A stretch of 34,542 nucleotides of DNA from an uncultured bacterium. Lineage in GTDB: Bacteria > Actinomycetota > Coriobacteriia > Coriobacteriales > Coriobacteriaceae. The notes beneath the pieces were generated by a model, which made no database searches, was not told the origin of the DNA, and saw only the letters and a list, made by a program, of their open reading frames with translations. Each line of letters starts with the position of its first letter. The first letter of the stretch is position 1. The stretch is taken from contig CAJMRE010000022.1 of assembly GCA_905215755.1 (NCBI GenBank), positions 1-34,542 on the forward strand. Reading direction: 5' to 3'. The position numbers and the translations under genes are program-made. Positions 16,703 through 24,499 of the stretch are shown here, in pieces.

Positions 16703-17713
16703 CTAGATCGAGGTGGAGTCGAGCCAGTTGAGCTTGCACTCGAGAATGCGCTGCTCGCCGGGTTCGCTGCTTCCGTCAAGTAGGGCGAGCAGCATCTCGG
16801 CTGCTTCGCGACCTTCTTGGTCGACGGGCTCGATGATGGTGGAGACGGTCGGTGTGGTGAGATTAGTCCAGTCTTCGCAGTTGAGTCCCAAAAGGCCGAT
16901 TTGCTGCGGAAGCAGATGGGCCATTGGCTGGAGGGCCTTGTAGACACGGGGAAGTGCCCACTGATTTTGCACGAAGATAAGGGTTCGCTTGGCGGGATTG
17001 AACTTGAATTTAAAGTATTCAGTGAGCTCGTTGATTGACGGCTTGTTGTGATCGATGGGAATCGCTTTGTAGAGCTGCCCGTTCGCTGCCAGCGCCTCGG
17101 CATACCCCTGAAAACGCTCCATGCGGGTGCGCATTTCGGTCATGTTGGCGGCAATGGAAAAGAAATCTTCGTAGCCGGCGTCGAGGAGTGCCTGTGTGGC
17201 GTTGTACACGCCGTCGTAAAGGTTGGTTTTGATCCAGCTGGTACCTGGGCTATAGATGGCCGCATCGAAAAAGACGACCGGCTTGCCGGCGCGTCTAATG
17301 CGGTCATGCACGGCTTTGAAGTTTGCCGTGGGCTGGATGATAAAGCCATCGACGCCCAGCGAGAGCATCTTGTCGACGTACATGAGCTCGGTCTCGGGGT
17401 TAAAGTTGCTCGTGCAAACGACCGTCTGGTAGCCCGCGGGGAGCATGACCTGCTCCATGCCATTGAGAACGAGCCCCGCCCATTTGTTGGTGTTATCCAA
17501 AATGATGATGGCAATGACGTGGGTTTGCTTGCCGGTGAGCGTCTGCGCTTGGGCGTTGGGAACGTATCCGAGTTCCTTAATGACGCGCGCGATTTTGTTC
17601 TGCGTCTTCTCGCTAAGCTTTTCTCGTTTGTCGTTGAGGTAATACGAGACGCTTGCCGTCGAGGTTCCCGCCTCTCGAGCGACGTCTGCGATCGTAACGC
17701 GCTGTTTTGCCAC
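16703..17713 (-). CDS. LacI-family regulator of the adjacent PTS operon
   Basis: A 336-residue repressor. The helix-turn-helix VTIADVAREAGTSTASVSYYLND lies at the N-terminus, with the hinge helix NAQAQTLTGKQT, then a periplasmic-binding-like effector domain (HVIAIIILDNTNKWAGLVLNGM onwards, split here for length) ending in EQRILECKLNWLDS. The GTG at 17713 was chosen because GGAAGGAG (17719-17726) sits 5 bases upstream and the protein then starts directly at the HTH; the ATG at 17749 has no such site. It is divergent from the PTS/transketolase operon, the classic place for a local sugar regulator. The effector is unknown, likely the sugar or its phosphate. Confidence 0.92.
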   Translation of the reverse strand: MAKQRVTIADVAREAGTSTASVSYYLNDKREKLSEKTQNKIARVIKELGYVPNAQAQTLTGKQTHVIAIIILDNTNKWAGLVLNGMEQVMLPAGYQTVVCTSNFNPETELMYVDKMLSLGVDGFIIQPTANFKAVHDRIRRAGKPVVFFDAAIYSPGTSWIKTNLYDGVYNATQALLDAGYEDFFSIAANMTEMRTRMERFQGYAEALAANGQLYKAIPIDHNKPSINELTEYFKFKFNPAKRTLIFVQNQWALPRVYKALQPMAHLLPQQIGLLGLNCEDWTNLTTPTVSTIIEPVDQEGREAAEMLLALLDGSSEPGEQRILECKLNWLDSTSI

Positions 17714-18128
17714 AGCGACTCCTTCCGACAGATGAGCATTTTCCAACATGATGACTTTGAGTCTTGGTGAAGGATACGCTTCGGTGAGCGGCTTTTTCCT
17801 TTCATATGAGTATGCAACAAATGCGGCATACGGGTGGGGTCGAAATTTGTGACCGGCATGCGCATCTGCCGTCTACCGAGAAAATCAAATACTTCTTGAC
17901 TTTTGAAATCGAGGGCAAAATCGCAGGATTCATTTTTGGTTAAACGCATAACTAAATCGCATAACCAACGCTCTGACCTGCGCGTTTACCGAAATAAGCT
18001 GGCATTAAGAAAAACGAGCACCTATATTGTTCTTGTCGAAAAGACAGCAAGTCCAAACGGCAGGGGATGCTCCGGAGGCCTCCGCAAACGGTGTCTTGCG
18101 CACGCAACTCTATGAAAAGAGGGAAGCA
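17714..18128. promoter_or_regulatory. Divergent lacI-PTS control region
   Basis: A 415-bp AT-richer gap. CGCATAAC occurs twice in direct orientation (17945-17952 and 17959-17966), and TTGGTTA (17936-17942) is inverted against TAACCAA (17962-17968). GTTTACCG lies nearby at 17984-17991, and GGTTAAACG at 17938-17946 is its inverted match. TTGACT (17896-17901) is a -35 candidate and TATATT (18023-18028) a -10 candidate, but they do not pair at normal spacing. These are candidates for the LacI operator and PTS promoter; no exact call is possible. Confidence 0.4.
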
Positions 18129-19601
18129 ATGAAGATCGTAGGCGTTGCCGCCTGTACTGTGGGTATCGCCCACACGTATATGGCCCAGAAGGCGATTCAG
18201 GATGAATGCGCCGCCCGTGGCATCGAGTGCAAGGTCGAGGCTCAGGGTGGCCTGGGTATCGAGAATGAGCTCACGCAGGAAGACGTGGACCCCGCCGACC
18301 TGGTCCTGGAGTCCGTCGACGTGGGTGTCGAGAACGAGGACCGTTTTGAGCAGAAGATGGCCGAGGGCAAGTTCCTGAAGGTCGGCACCTCTGATGTAAT
18401 CGCCGATCCGGTAAAGATCATCGACCAGGCCATTGAGATCATCAAGGCGACGGGTGGCGCCGTTGACGCGCCCAAGGCCGAGGCCAAGGCAGAGAAGAAG
18501 GCCGTCTCCGCTGCCCCGCAGGCCCCGACACCGGCGTCCAAGCAGTCTATCTTTGCCGATCCTGGCAAGACGCTGCTCAATGCATTCAATACCGGCGTTT
18601 CCTATTTTATCCCCATCGTCGTTATCGGCGGCGTGTTTCTTGCCTTCTCGCTGGCATCCGGTACCGCCGGCGCCAACGGCATGGAGGTTACGAACCCGCT
18701 GATGGTGAGCCTTAACACCATCGGCATGGCCGGCATCTCCATGATGATCCCGGTGCTTGCGGCATACATCTCCTACTCGATGGCCGGCAAGCCCGCGCTC
18801 GCCCCCGGTTTTGTCCTGGGCTACCTGGTCAATAACGCAGTCGTTACCCCTAACGGCAACAGCGTTTCGACCGGCTTCTTGGGCGCCATGATCATGGCGG
18901 TCATCTGCGGCTACTTTGTCCGCTGGATGAAGACCTGGAAGGTCAACAACACCATCCAGACCATCATGCCCATCCTGATCATCCCGATTCTGACCTCGCT
19001 TGTCCTGGGCATGGCCTATATCTACATCCTGGCCACGCCGCTTGGCTTTGTGATGGACTGGCTCACCGGCGTGCTCGGCAGCCTGCAGGGCGGTTCCGCA
19101 GTTGTCCTGGGTCTGGTCATTGGCGTTATGACCGCCTTCGATATGGGTGGCCCCATCAACAAGACCGCCTCGACCTTCACCATGGCCATCATGGCCTCCG
19201 GTATCTACGGTCCTAACGGTATGTTCCGCGTCGCCGTCGCCGTTCCCCCGATCGCCTGTGGCCTCGCTGCGCTCATCGCCAAGAACAAGTTCGATGACGC
19301 TGACCGCCAGATGGGCATCTCCGCGCTGTTCATGGGCTGCATCGGTATTACCGAGGGCGCTATCCCCTTCGCGGTCAAGGACCTCGGTCACACCCTGCCC
19401 GGCATTTGCATCGGCTCTGCCGTGGGTGCGGCACTTGCCGCCTTCCAGGGCATCGACTGCTACGTCCCGCACGGTGGCTTTATCGTCGCCCTTGCCACCA
19501 ACAACGTCGCGCTGTTCTGCCTGGACATCGTGATTGGCGCCGTGGTCGCCGCTGCAATCCTGATTGCCATGAAGCCCACGCTCGATAAGCAGGCCAAGTA
19601 A
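18129..19601 (+). CDS. PTS fructose-family sugar transporter, subunit IIBC
   Basis: A 490-residue permease that phosphorylates its sugar during import. IIB (about residues 1-105) carries the phosphorylated cysteine C9 in AACTVGIAHTYMA, a variant of the common CPTGIAHT. An alanine/lysine-rich linker (about 112-140) leads to IIC with roughly eight to nine membrane helices and FDMGGPINKTAS, the family's substrate segment. The IIA domain is not fused; it is encoded at 23673-24125. The ATG at 18129 opens the IIB fold directly; the 34-residue upstream extension is not family-like. Sugar specificity (fructose, tagatose or another ketose or polyol) cannot be read from sequence. Confidence 0.94.
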   Translation: MKIVGVAACTVGIAHTYMAQKAIQDECAARGIECKVEAQGGLGIENELTQEDVDPADLVLESVDVGVENEDRFEQKMAEGKFLKVGTSDVIADPVKIIDQAIEIIKATGGAVDAPKAEAKAEKKAVSAAPQAPTPASKQSIFADPGKTLLNAFNTGVSYFIPIVVIGGVFLAFSLASGTAGANGMEVTNPLMVSLNTIGMAGISMMIPVLAAYISYSMAGKPALAPGFVLGYLVNNAVVTPNGNSVSTGFLGAMIMAVICGYFVRWMKTWKVNNTIQTIMPILIIPILTSLVLGMAYIYILATPLGFVMDWLTGVLGSLQGGSAVVLGLVIGVMTAFDMGGPINKTASTFTMAIMASGIYGPNGMFRVAVAVPPIACGLAALIAKNKFDDADRQMGISALFMGCIGITEGAIPFAVKDLGHTLPGICIGSAVGAALAAFQGIDCYVPHGGFIVALATNNVALFCLDIVIGAVVAAAILIAMKPTLDKQAK

Positions 19602-19615
19602 ACCTTTAAGGACTC

Positions 19616-19703
19616 CGGTTGTGCGGAGGGATGGATTTGACTCCGCACAACCGCCCCTACACAACAAAATCCATCCGTACTGATAGGGCCCACATCTGGG
19701 CCC
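19616..19703 (+). ncRNA. Structured spacer with pseudoknot-like complementarity
   Basis: Between IIBC and gatZ, a perfect 13-bp stem (19616-19628 with 19641-19653) encloses a 12-nt loop. Ten loop bases (19629-19638, GGATGGATTT) are exactly complementary to 19667-19676 (AAATCCATCC). A further hairpin GGGCCC/GGGCCC lies at 19686-19703. No T tract follows. The second pairing could be a partial pseudoknot or an alternative fold. It may set mRNA stability or the IIBC:GatZ ratio. Confidence 0.5.
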
Positions 19704-19745
19704 CAGGGAACTTTTGTCAAAAATCCTCTGGAGAAGGAGAACAAA

Positions 19746-21020
19746 ATGTCCAACCTCACCATCCGTCAGGCCGTTCAGGGCATGCTCAAGCTGCAGGATA
19801 GCGGCGATCACGCAACCATGGTCGGCATTGGCCCCATGAGCCCCAACCTGATTCAGGCCGTGTTCGAGCTTGCCAAGGACGAGGATTTCCCGCCCATGTT
19901 TATCGCCAGCCGCAACCAGGTCGATATGGACGAGATGGGCGCCGGCTACGTCAACGGTTGGGACCAGACGCGCTTTGCCGCCGACATCAAGAAGGTTGCC
20001 GACGAGGTGGGTTACACCGGTCCGTACTACCTGTGCCGCGATCACGGCGGTCCGTGGCAGCGCGACGAGGAGCGTAACGCCCACCTGCCCGAGGACGAGG
20101 CCATGGAGCTCGCCCGCAAGTCCTTCGTCGCCGACATGGAGGCGGGCTTTGACCTGCTGATGGTCGACCCCACCAAGGACCCCTATCAGATCGGCAAGGT
20201 TATTCCGCTCGACGTGGTGCTTCGCCGCACGATCGATCTTATCGACTACCTTGAGCAGTACCGTCGCGAGCATAACCTGCCCGAGGTCGCCTATGAGGTC
20301 GGTACCGAGGAGACCAATGGCGGCTTGACCTCTACCGATAAGTACGAGGAGTTCATTTCTCAGCTGCAGCCCGAGCTCGAGAAGCGCGGCTGCCCCATGC
20401 CCACCTTTATCGTCGGCCAGACCGGCACCCTTACCCGCTGGACGGAGCAGGTCGGTCACTACAACTTCAAGAACGCCCGCGAGCTTGCCGATATGGCCAA
20501 GCGCTATGGCGTGGGCCTGAAGGAGCACAACGCCGACTATCTGGACGACGCGACGCTGCTCGAGCACATCCCGGCACACGTGACCGCCTCCAACGTCGCT
20601 CCGCAGTATGGCACCGAGGAGACCCGCGCCTACCTCAAGCTCTGCGCCACCGAGCAGATCCTGGTCGACAACGGTCTGTGCGATGACCCCTCCGACCTGT
20701 ATCACACGCTGCTGGTCAAGGCTATCAAGACCGAGCGCTGGCGCAAGTGGATGACTGGCGACGACGTCAACCTGCAGGTCGATGACATCCTTGCCGACGA
20801 TGAGCTCAGCCTGAAGATCCTGGATGTCTCCGGCCACTATGCGTTCAACGATCCCGAGGTCAAGGAGCAGGTCGAGAAGCTCTATCGCAACCTCGCTGCC
20901 CAGGACATCGACGGCAAGCGCTTTGTGATCGAGCACATCAAGCGCCCGATCAAGCAGTACGTCGTCGGTCTTAACCTCAAGGGCGTCACGAGCCGCATCG
21001 AGAAGGCTCTCGAGGACTAA
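19746..21020 (+). CDS. GatZ/KbaZ-family tagatose-bisphosphate aldolase-related protein
   Basis: A 424-residue protein of the GatZ/KbaZ/AgaZ family: TVRQ-like start, MVGIGPMSPNLIQAV, ASRNQVDMDEMGAGYVNGWD and LCRDHGGPWQRDE are family blocks; YEVGTEETNGG and LKEHNADYLDD follow. Classical members are non-catalytic partners of the class II aldolase GatY/KbaY, which is missing from this window. Some members are reported (from memory) to interconvert fructose-6-phosphate and tagatose-6-phosphate, so it may be an epimerase. Conserved D, H and E residues in these blocks are compatible with a metal-dependent enzyme. The ribosome site is GGAGAAGGAG at 19730-19739. It is the second gene of the PTS operon. 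Confidence 0.87.
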   Translation: MSNLTIRQAVQGMLKLQDSGDHATMVGIGPMSPNLIQAVFELAKDEDFPPMFIASRNQVDMDEMGAGYVNGWDQTRFAADIKKVADEVGYTGPYYLCRDHGGPWQRDEERNAHLPEDEAMELARKSFVADMEAGFDLLMVDPTKDPYQIGKVIPLDVVLRRTIDLIDYLEQYRREHNLPEVAYEVGTEETNGGLTSTDKYEEFISQLQPELEKRGCPMPTFIVGQTGTLTRWTEQVGHYNFKNARELADMAKRYGVGLKEHNADYLDDATLLEHIPAHVTASNVAPQYGTEETRAYLKLCATEQILVDNGLCDDPSDLYHTLLVKAIKTERWRKWMTGDDVNLQVDDILADDELSLKILDVSGHYAFNDPEVKEQVEKLYRNLAAQDIDGKRFVIEHIKRPIKQYVVGLNLKGVTSRIEKALED

Positions 21021-21039
21021 GTAGCTTTTCCTACACGAC

Positions 21040-21113
21040 GCCGGGCCTGGGGCATGTCCCAGCCGCAGGCCCGGCACATAGGACAAAGGGACATCCCCTT
21101 TGTCCTATTTTTT
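21040..21113 (+). terminator. Tandem hairpins and terminator inside the sugar operon
   Basis: GCCGGGCCTG (21040-21049) pairs with CAGGCCCGGC (21066-21075). Then ATAGGACAAAGGG (21078-21090) pairs perfectly with CCCTTTGTCCTAT (21096-21108), followed by a T6 run. The second is a standard intrinsic terminator, so some transcripts probably stop after gatZ. Its GGGACA core resembles the dispersed repeats of this window. Confidence 0.75.
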
Positions 21114-21145
21114 GAGTTTTGGATTCCTTCGAAGGAGTTTGCACC

Positions 21146-21829
21146 ATGAAGTTCTTTATCGATACTGCCAATCTGGACGAGATCGCCGAGGCCAAGAGCT
21201 GGGGCTGCCTGGCCGGTGTTACCACCAACCCGTCCCTGTACGCCAAGACCGGCGGCAAGCTTGCCGACTTTGAGCCGCATATGCTCAAGATTGCCGAGCT
21301 CTGCGAGGGCCTGCCCGTTTCCGCCGAGTCTACCGCTACCACTGCCGAGGGTATGATCGAGGAGGGCAAGCGCCTTGCCGCCCTCGCCCCCAACATCGTG
21401 GTCAAGCTTCCCGTGTGCGAGGCCGGCCTTGCCGCCTGCCGTGCACTGGCCGATGCTGGCGTGCGCGTCAACATGACGCTCGTCTTCTCGCCGACGCAGG
21501 CCCTTATGGCCGCCAATGCCGGTGCTCGCTACATCAGCCCGTTTGTCGGTCGTTTCGATGACATCGCCGAGGACGGTATCTCGCAGCTCGACAACGTCGT
21601 GACCTGCATTAAGAACTACGACTGGACGGGCAAGAACGTCGACGACACCGTCGAGATCATCACCGCCTCGGTTCGTACGCCCAACCACGTGACCCAGGCC
21701 GCGCTACTCGGTGCCGATATTGCGACCGTGCCCATGGCCGCTCTCAAGAAGTGCCTGCATCATCCGCTGGCCGACCAGGGCCTCGCCTCTTTTGAGGCTG
21801 ACTGGCAGAAGGTCGTCGCTCAGGCTTAA
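21146..21829 (+). CDS. Transaldolase (TalC/FSA-type fold)
   Basis: A 227-residue small class I aldolase. The Schiff-base lysine is K87 in NIVVKLPV; the N-terminal MKFFIDTANLDEI and VTTNPSL are family signatures. At the position where fructose-6-phosphate aldolases have tyrosine, the motif here is ISPFVGR with F133. Phenylalanine there is typical of true transaldolases (the change of the matching TalB residue to tyrosine confers FSA activity), so transaldolase is preferred: C3 transfer between sedoheptulose-7-P/G3P and erythrose-4-P/F6P. GAAGGAG (21131-21137) sets the start. It sits directly before the split transketolase, completing the non-oxidative pentose-phosphate steps. Confidence 0.9.
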   Translation: MKFFIDTANLDEIAEAKSWGCLAGVTTNPSLYAKTGGKLADFEPHMLKIAELCEGLPVSAESTATTAEGMIEEGKRLAALAPNIVVKLPVCEAGLAACRALADAGVRVNMTLVFSPTQALMAANAGARYISPFVGRFDDIAEDGISQLDNVVTCIKNYDWTGKNVDDTVEIITASVRTPNHVTQAALLGADIATVPMAALKKCLHHPLADQGLASFEADWQKVVAQA

Positions 21830-21840
21830 CGAGTGGATTG

Positions 21841-21869
21841 CCCCGGCATCGCGTCATCCGGTGCCGGGG
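21841..21869 (+). other. Hairpin between transaldolase and transketolase genes
   Basis: CCCCGGCA (21841-21848) pairs with TGCCGGGG (21862-21869). There is no T run. It may be an mRNA stability or attenuation structure. Confidence 0.5.
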
Positions 21870-21892
21870 TTGTTCTCAAGAGAGGAATTCGT

Positions 21893-22723
21893 ATGACCAA
21901 CCAGGAGCTGGCGAAGGTCGCCAATGAGGTCAGGAAGGGTGTCGTGACTGCGGTTCACGCGGCCAAGTCGGGACACCCGGGTGGATCGCTCGGTGCTGCC
22001 GACATCATGACGTATCTGTACTTTGAGGAAATGAATATCGATCCTGCCGACCCTCACAAGGCCGATCGCGATCGCTTTGTGCTCTCCAAGGGTCACGCGG
22101 CGCCGGGCCTGTATTCGGTGTTGGCAAATCGCGGCTATTTTCCCGTCGAAGAGCTCGAGACGCTCCGTCATATTGGCAGCCGACTGCAGGGCCATCCCAA
22201 CATGAACGACGCCCCTGGCATCGATATGTCCACCGGATCGCTCGGTCAGGGCATCTCTGCTGCAGTTGGAATGGCGCTTGCCGCTATGCACTGGGGCGAC
22301 GGCTACCGTGTCTACACGTTGCTGGGCGACGGTGAGTGCGAGGAAGGCCAGGTGTGGGAGGCGGCCATGTTCGCCGGCAACCATGCGCTCGACAATCTTG
22401 TTGCCGTCGTCGACCACAACGGCTTGCAGATTGACGGCACGATCGATGAAGTCAACTCGGCCATGCCGCTCGCTGACAAGTTCCGCGCCTTTAAGTGGCA
22501 TGTGATCGAGCTCGCCGACGGTAACGACATGGCGCAGATTGCCGCCGCCTTTGCCGAGGCCCGCAAAGTGAGCGACTCGCCCGTGGCCATTATCGCCGAG
22601 ACGGTGAAGGGCAAGGGCGTCTCCTTTATGGAAAACCAGGTGGGCTGGCACGGCAAGGCACCCAACGATGAACAGTTTGAGCAGGCCATGGCCGAGCTCG
22701 CAGCAGCAGGGGAGGAGCTCTAA
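21893..22723 (+). CDS. Transketolase, N-terminal subunit
   Basis: A 276-residue half-transketolase carrying the thiamine-diphosphate/metal domain. SGHPGGSLGAADIMTYLYF, LSKGHAAPGLYS, and the TPP motif running from GDGECEEGQVWEA to DHNGLQIDG are intact. With the next gene it moves two-carbon units between ketose and aldose phosphates. Splitting into two genes is common in Firmicutes, Actinobacteria and archaea. The ATG at 21893 is preceded by AGAGAGG; an upstream ATG at 21833 runs through the hairpin and is rejected. It overlaps the next start by 1 bp (TAATG). Confidence 0.94.
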   Translation: MTNQELAKVANEVRKGVVTAVHAAKSGHPGGSLGAADIMTYLYFEEMNIDPADPHKADRDRFVLSKGHAAPGLYSVLANRGYFPVEELETLRHIGSRLQGHPNMNDAPGIDMSTGSLGQGISAAVGMALAAMHWGDGYRVYTLLGDGECEEGQVWEAAMFAGNHALDNLVAVVDHNGLQIDGTIDEVNSAMPLADKFRAFKWHVIELADGNDMAQIAAAFAEARKVSDSPVAIIAETVKGKGVSFMENQVGWHGKAPNDEQFEQAMAELAAAGEEL

Positions 22724-23661
22724 TGGCAGACGTCAAGAAAGTCGCCACGCGCGTTAGCTATGGCGAGGCACTTGTCGAGCTGGGCAATGAGCGCGATGAC
22801 TTTGTGGTTCTCGATGCCGACCTGGCCGCCGCCACGCAGACCGGTAAGTTTAAGGCTGCGCACCCTGAGCGCTTCTACGACGCCGGCATTGCCGAGAGCA
22901 ACCTGATGGGTCTTGCCGCCGGCATCGCGACCACGGGCCGCGTTGCTTTTGCGAGCACCTTTGCGATGTTTGCCGCCGGTCGCGCCTACGAGCAGGTCCG
23001 CAATTCCATCGGCTACCCGCACCTCAACGTCAAGATTGGCGCTACTCATGCCGGCATTTCGGTGGGCGAGGACGGCGCCACGCACCAGTGCTGCGAGGAT
23101 ATCGCACTCATGCGCACGATTCCGGGTATGACGGTGGTCGTTCCCGCCGACGACGTCGAGGCTCGTGCCTGTGTGCGCGCCGCCTATGAGTTTGAGGGCC
23201 CGGTTTACATGCGCTTCGGCCGCCTGGCAACACCGGTCATCAACGACTGCGAGGACTATGAGTTCAAGATTGGTCGCGGCGTGGTCGTGCGCGAGGGGTC
23301 CGATGTGACCATCATCGCTTGTGGCCTTATGGTCGCCGAGGCGCTTGAGGCTGCCGAGGCGCTCGCTGCCGATGGCATCGATGCCGAGGTCATCAACATG
23401 CATACGATCAAGCCGCTCGACGAACGCCTGGTTGTAGCCAGCGCCAAGAAGACCGGTCGCGTGGTCACTGCCGAGGAGCATTCGATTATCGGCGGTCTTG
23501 GCGAGGCCGTTGCCTCGGTGCTAGCGGAGCAGTATCCGGTGCCGATGCGTCGCGTCGGCGTGCGCGATGTGTATGGCGAGTCCGGCCCTGCGGTCGATTT
23601 GCTGCACAAGTACGGTTTGGACGCCGACGGCATCGAAGCTGCGGTCAGGTCTGTGTTGTAA
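22723..23661 (+). CDS. Transketolase, C-terminal subunit
   Basis: A 312-residue partner with the pyrimidine-binding domain: FYDAGIAESNLMGLAAGIA contains the glutamate that activates thiamine diphosphate, and FASTFAMFAAGRAYEQVRNSI follows. THAGISVGEDGATHQ is the active-site region. The C-terminal domain has INMHTIKPLD and TAEEHSIIGGLGEAVAS. It is translationally coupled to the N-terminal subunit, as expected for an equimolar heterotetramer. Together they equal one normal transketolase with no missing block visible. Confidence 0.95.
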   Translation: MADVKKVATRVSYGEALVELGNERDDFVVLDADLAAATQTGKFKAAHPERFYDAGIAESNLMGLAAGIATTGRVAFASTFAMFAAGRAYEQVRNSIGYPHLNVKIGATHAGISVGEDGATHQCCEDIALMRTIPGMTVVVPADDVEARACVRAAYEFEGPVYMRFGRLATPVINDCEDYEFKIGRGVVVREGSDVTIIACGLMVAEALEAAEALAADGIDAEVINMHTIKPLDERLVVASAKKTGRVVTAEEHSIIGGLGEAVASVLAEQYPVPMRRVGVRDVYGESGPAVDLLHKYGLDADGIEAAVRSVL

Positions 23662-23672
23662 GGAAGGTTTCC

Positions 23673-24125
23673 ATGGGATTTGTATCTGCCAACCAAGTGA
23701 CGATAGGGTATACCGCCGCCTCGCGCGAGGATGCCCTGCATTATTTGTCCGATCAGGCCGTCGAGCTCGGCTTTGCTGACGACGCATCTGCCGTAGAGAC
23801 TGCCTTCATGGCTCGCGAGAACGAGGCCGAGACTGGCCTTGTCGCCGGTTTTGCCGTTCCACATGCCAAAAGCGATGCTATCCACACGCCGGGCGTTGCC
23901 GTGCTTAAGCTGGTCGAGCCCGTTGAATGGCCGAGCTTCGATGGTGTGCCCGTCGATGTTGCGCTCGCGCTGTACGTGCCTGCCGGCGAGGCAGGAACCA
24001 CGCACCTGCGCTTGCTCTCCAAGGCTGCCGTGATGCTGATGGACGCCGGCTTCCGTGACAAGGTGCGCGCGAGCACCGATCCCGTTGAGATTGCGGAGCT
24101 CATCAATAGCGGACTCGAAGACTAG
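23673..24125 (+). CDS. PTS sugar transporter subunit IIA (fructose/mannitol type)
   Basis: A 150-residue cytoplasmic phosphocarrier of the EIIA-Fru/Mtl family that passes phosphate from HPr to IIB. The phosphorylated histidine is H64 in VAGFAVPHAKSDAI. MARENEAETG just before it and VALALYVPAG after it are typical. A separate IIA at the operon end complements the IIBC protein encoded 4 kb upstream, showing that the enclosed aldolase-like, transaldolase and transketolase genes are one functional set. The ribosome site AAGGAAGG overlaps the end of the transketolase gene. Confidence 0.93.
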   Translation: MGFVSANQVTIGYTAASREDALHYLSDQAVELGFADDASAVETAFMARENEAETGLVAGFAVPHAKSDAIHTPGVAVLKLVEPVEWPSFDGVPVDVALALYVPAGEAGTTHLRLLSKAAVMLMDAGFRDKVRASTDPVEIAELINSGLED

Positions 24126-24167
24126 AACGGTCATCCCGTTCAATCAATTGATCCTTCTCCAAGGAAA

Positions 24168-24200
24168 AGGGCCGCGACGCCGTATGGGTGTCACGGCCCT
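24168..24200 (+). terminator. Terminator-like hairpin after the PTS operon
   Basis: AGGGCCGCGAC (24168-24178) pairs with GTCACGGCCCT (24190-24200) with one mismatch. Only ATTTGCGTTT follows, so it is a moderate terminator at best. Confidence 0.6.
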
Positions 24201-24207
24201 ATTTGCG

Positions 24208-24257
24208 TTTCCCCAGATAAAACCTGCCAAAATAAACCTGTCCCTTTTTGGCAGGTT
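24208..24257 (+). repeat. Dispersed palindromic repeat, copy A
   Basis: TTTCCCCAGATAAAACCTGC then CAAAATAAACCTGTCCC and a closing TTTTTGGCAGGTT. AACCTGCCAAAA (24221-24232) pairs perfectly with TTTTGGCAGGTT (24246-24257) around a 13-nt loop. Three further copies lie at 24683, 27883 (inverted) and 30056. Confidence 0.88.
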
Positions 24258-24328
24258 AATCGGGGACTATTTCACCGCAACTTAGGGCACGGTTAGGAAG
24301 TGTGCACCTTAAAGAGTGGAGCCCATGA

Positions 24329-24499
24329 TTAGAGAGGTCGCGCTCATCTCGCTAAATGTCTCTCTAAAGAGAAGGTTGGTTAGAGAGATAGCATTAGGCA
24401 ATCTAGCAGCGAATTCGATACATCTCTCTTAATGTCTCTCTAAAACAAGGCGCTCATCTCTCTAAAGTTAGAGAGATGAGCGCCTTGTTTTAGAGAGAC
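24329..24499. repeat. TTAGAGAG array with a 66-bp perfect palindrome
   Basis: TTAGAGAG or its complement occurs exactly seven times (24329, 24360, 24380, 24436, 24458, 24468, 24490) plus near-matches at about 24346 and 24423. The right part is a 32-bp perfect inverted repeat (24434-24465 and 24468-24499) with only AG between. The left part contains a diverged copy of the GCGCTCATCTC segment. It is AT-richer than its surroundings and no gene starts next to it. Confidence 0.8.

Noticed and set aside
17952..21086. Very long open frame (over 1,000 codons) on the minus strand opposite PTS IIBC and gatZ
   Set aside because: Shadow of GC-biased codons in the real plus-strand genes; composition is repetitive (H, D, G, R-rich), with no family motifs. 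Similar antisense frames over ftsH, the EF-G-like gene and glmS were rejected for the same reason.
24329..24499. CRISPR array
   Set aside because: The TTAGAGAG units are short, occur in both orientations and have irregular spacing; no regular spacers and no cas genes.
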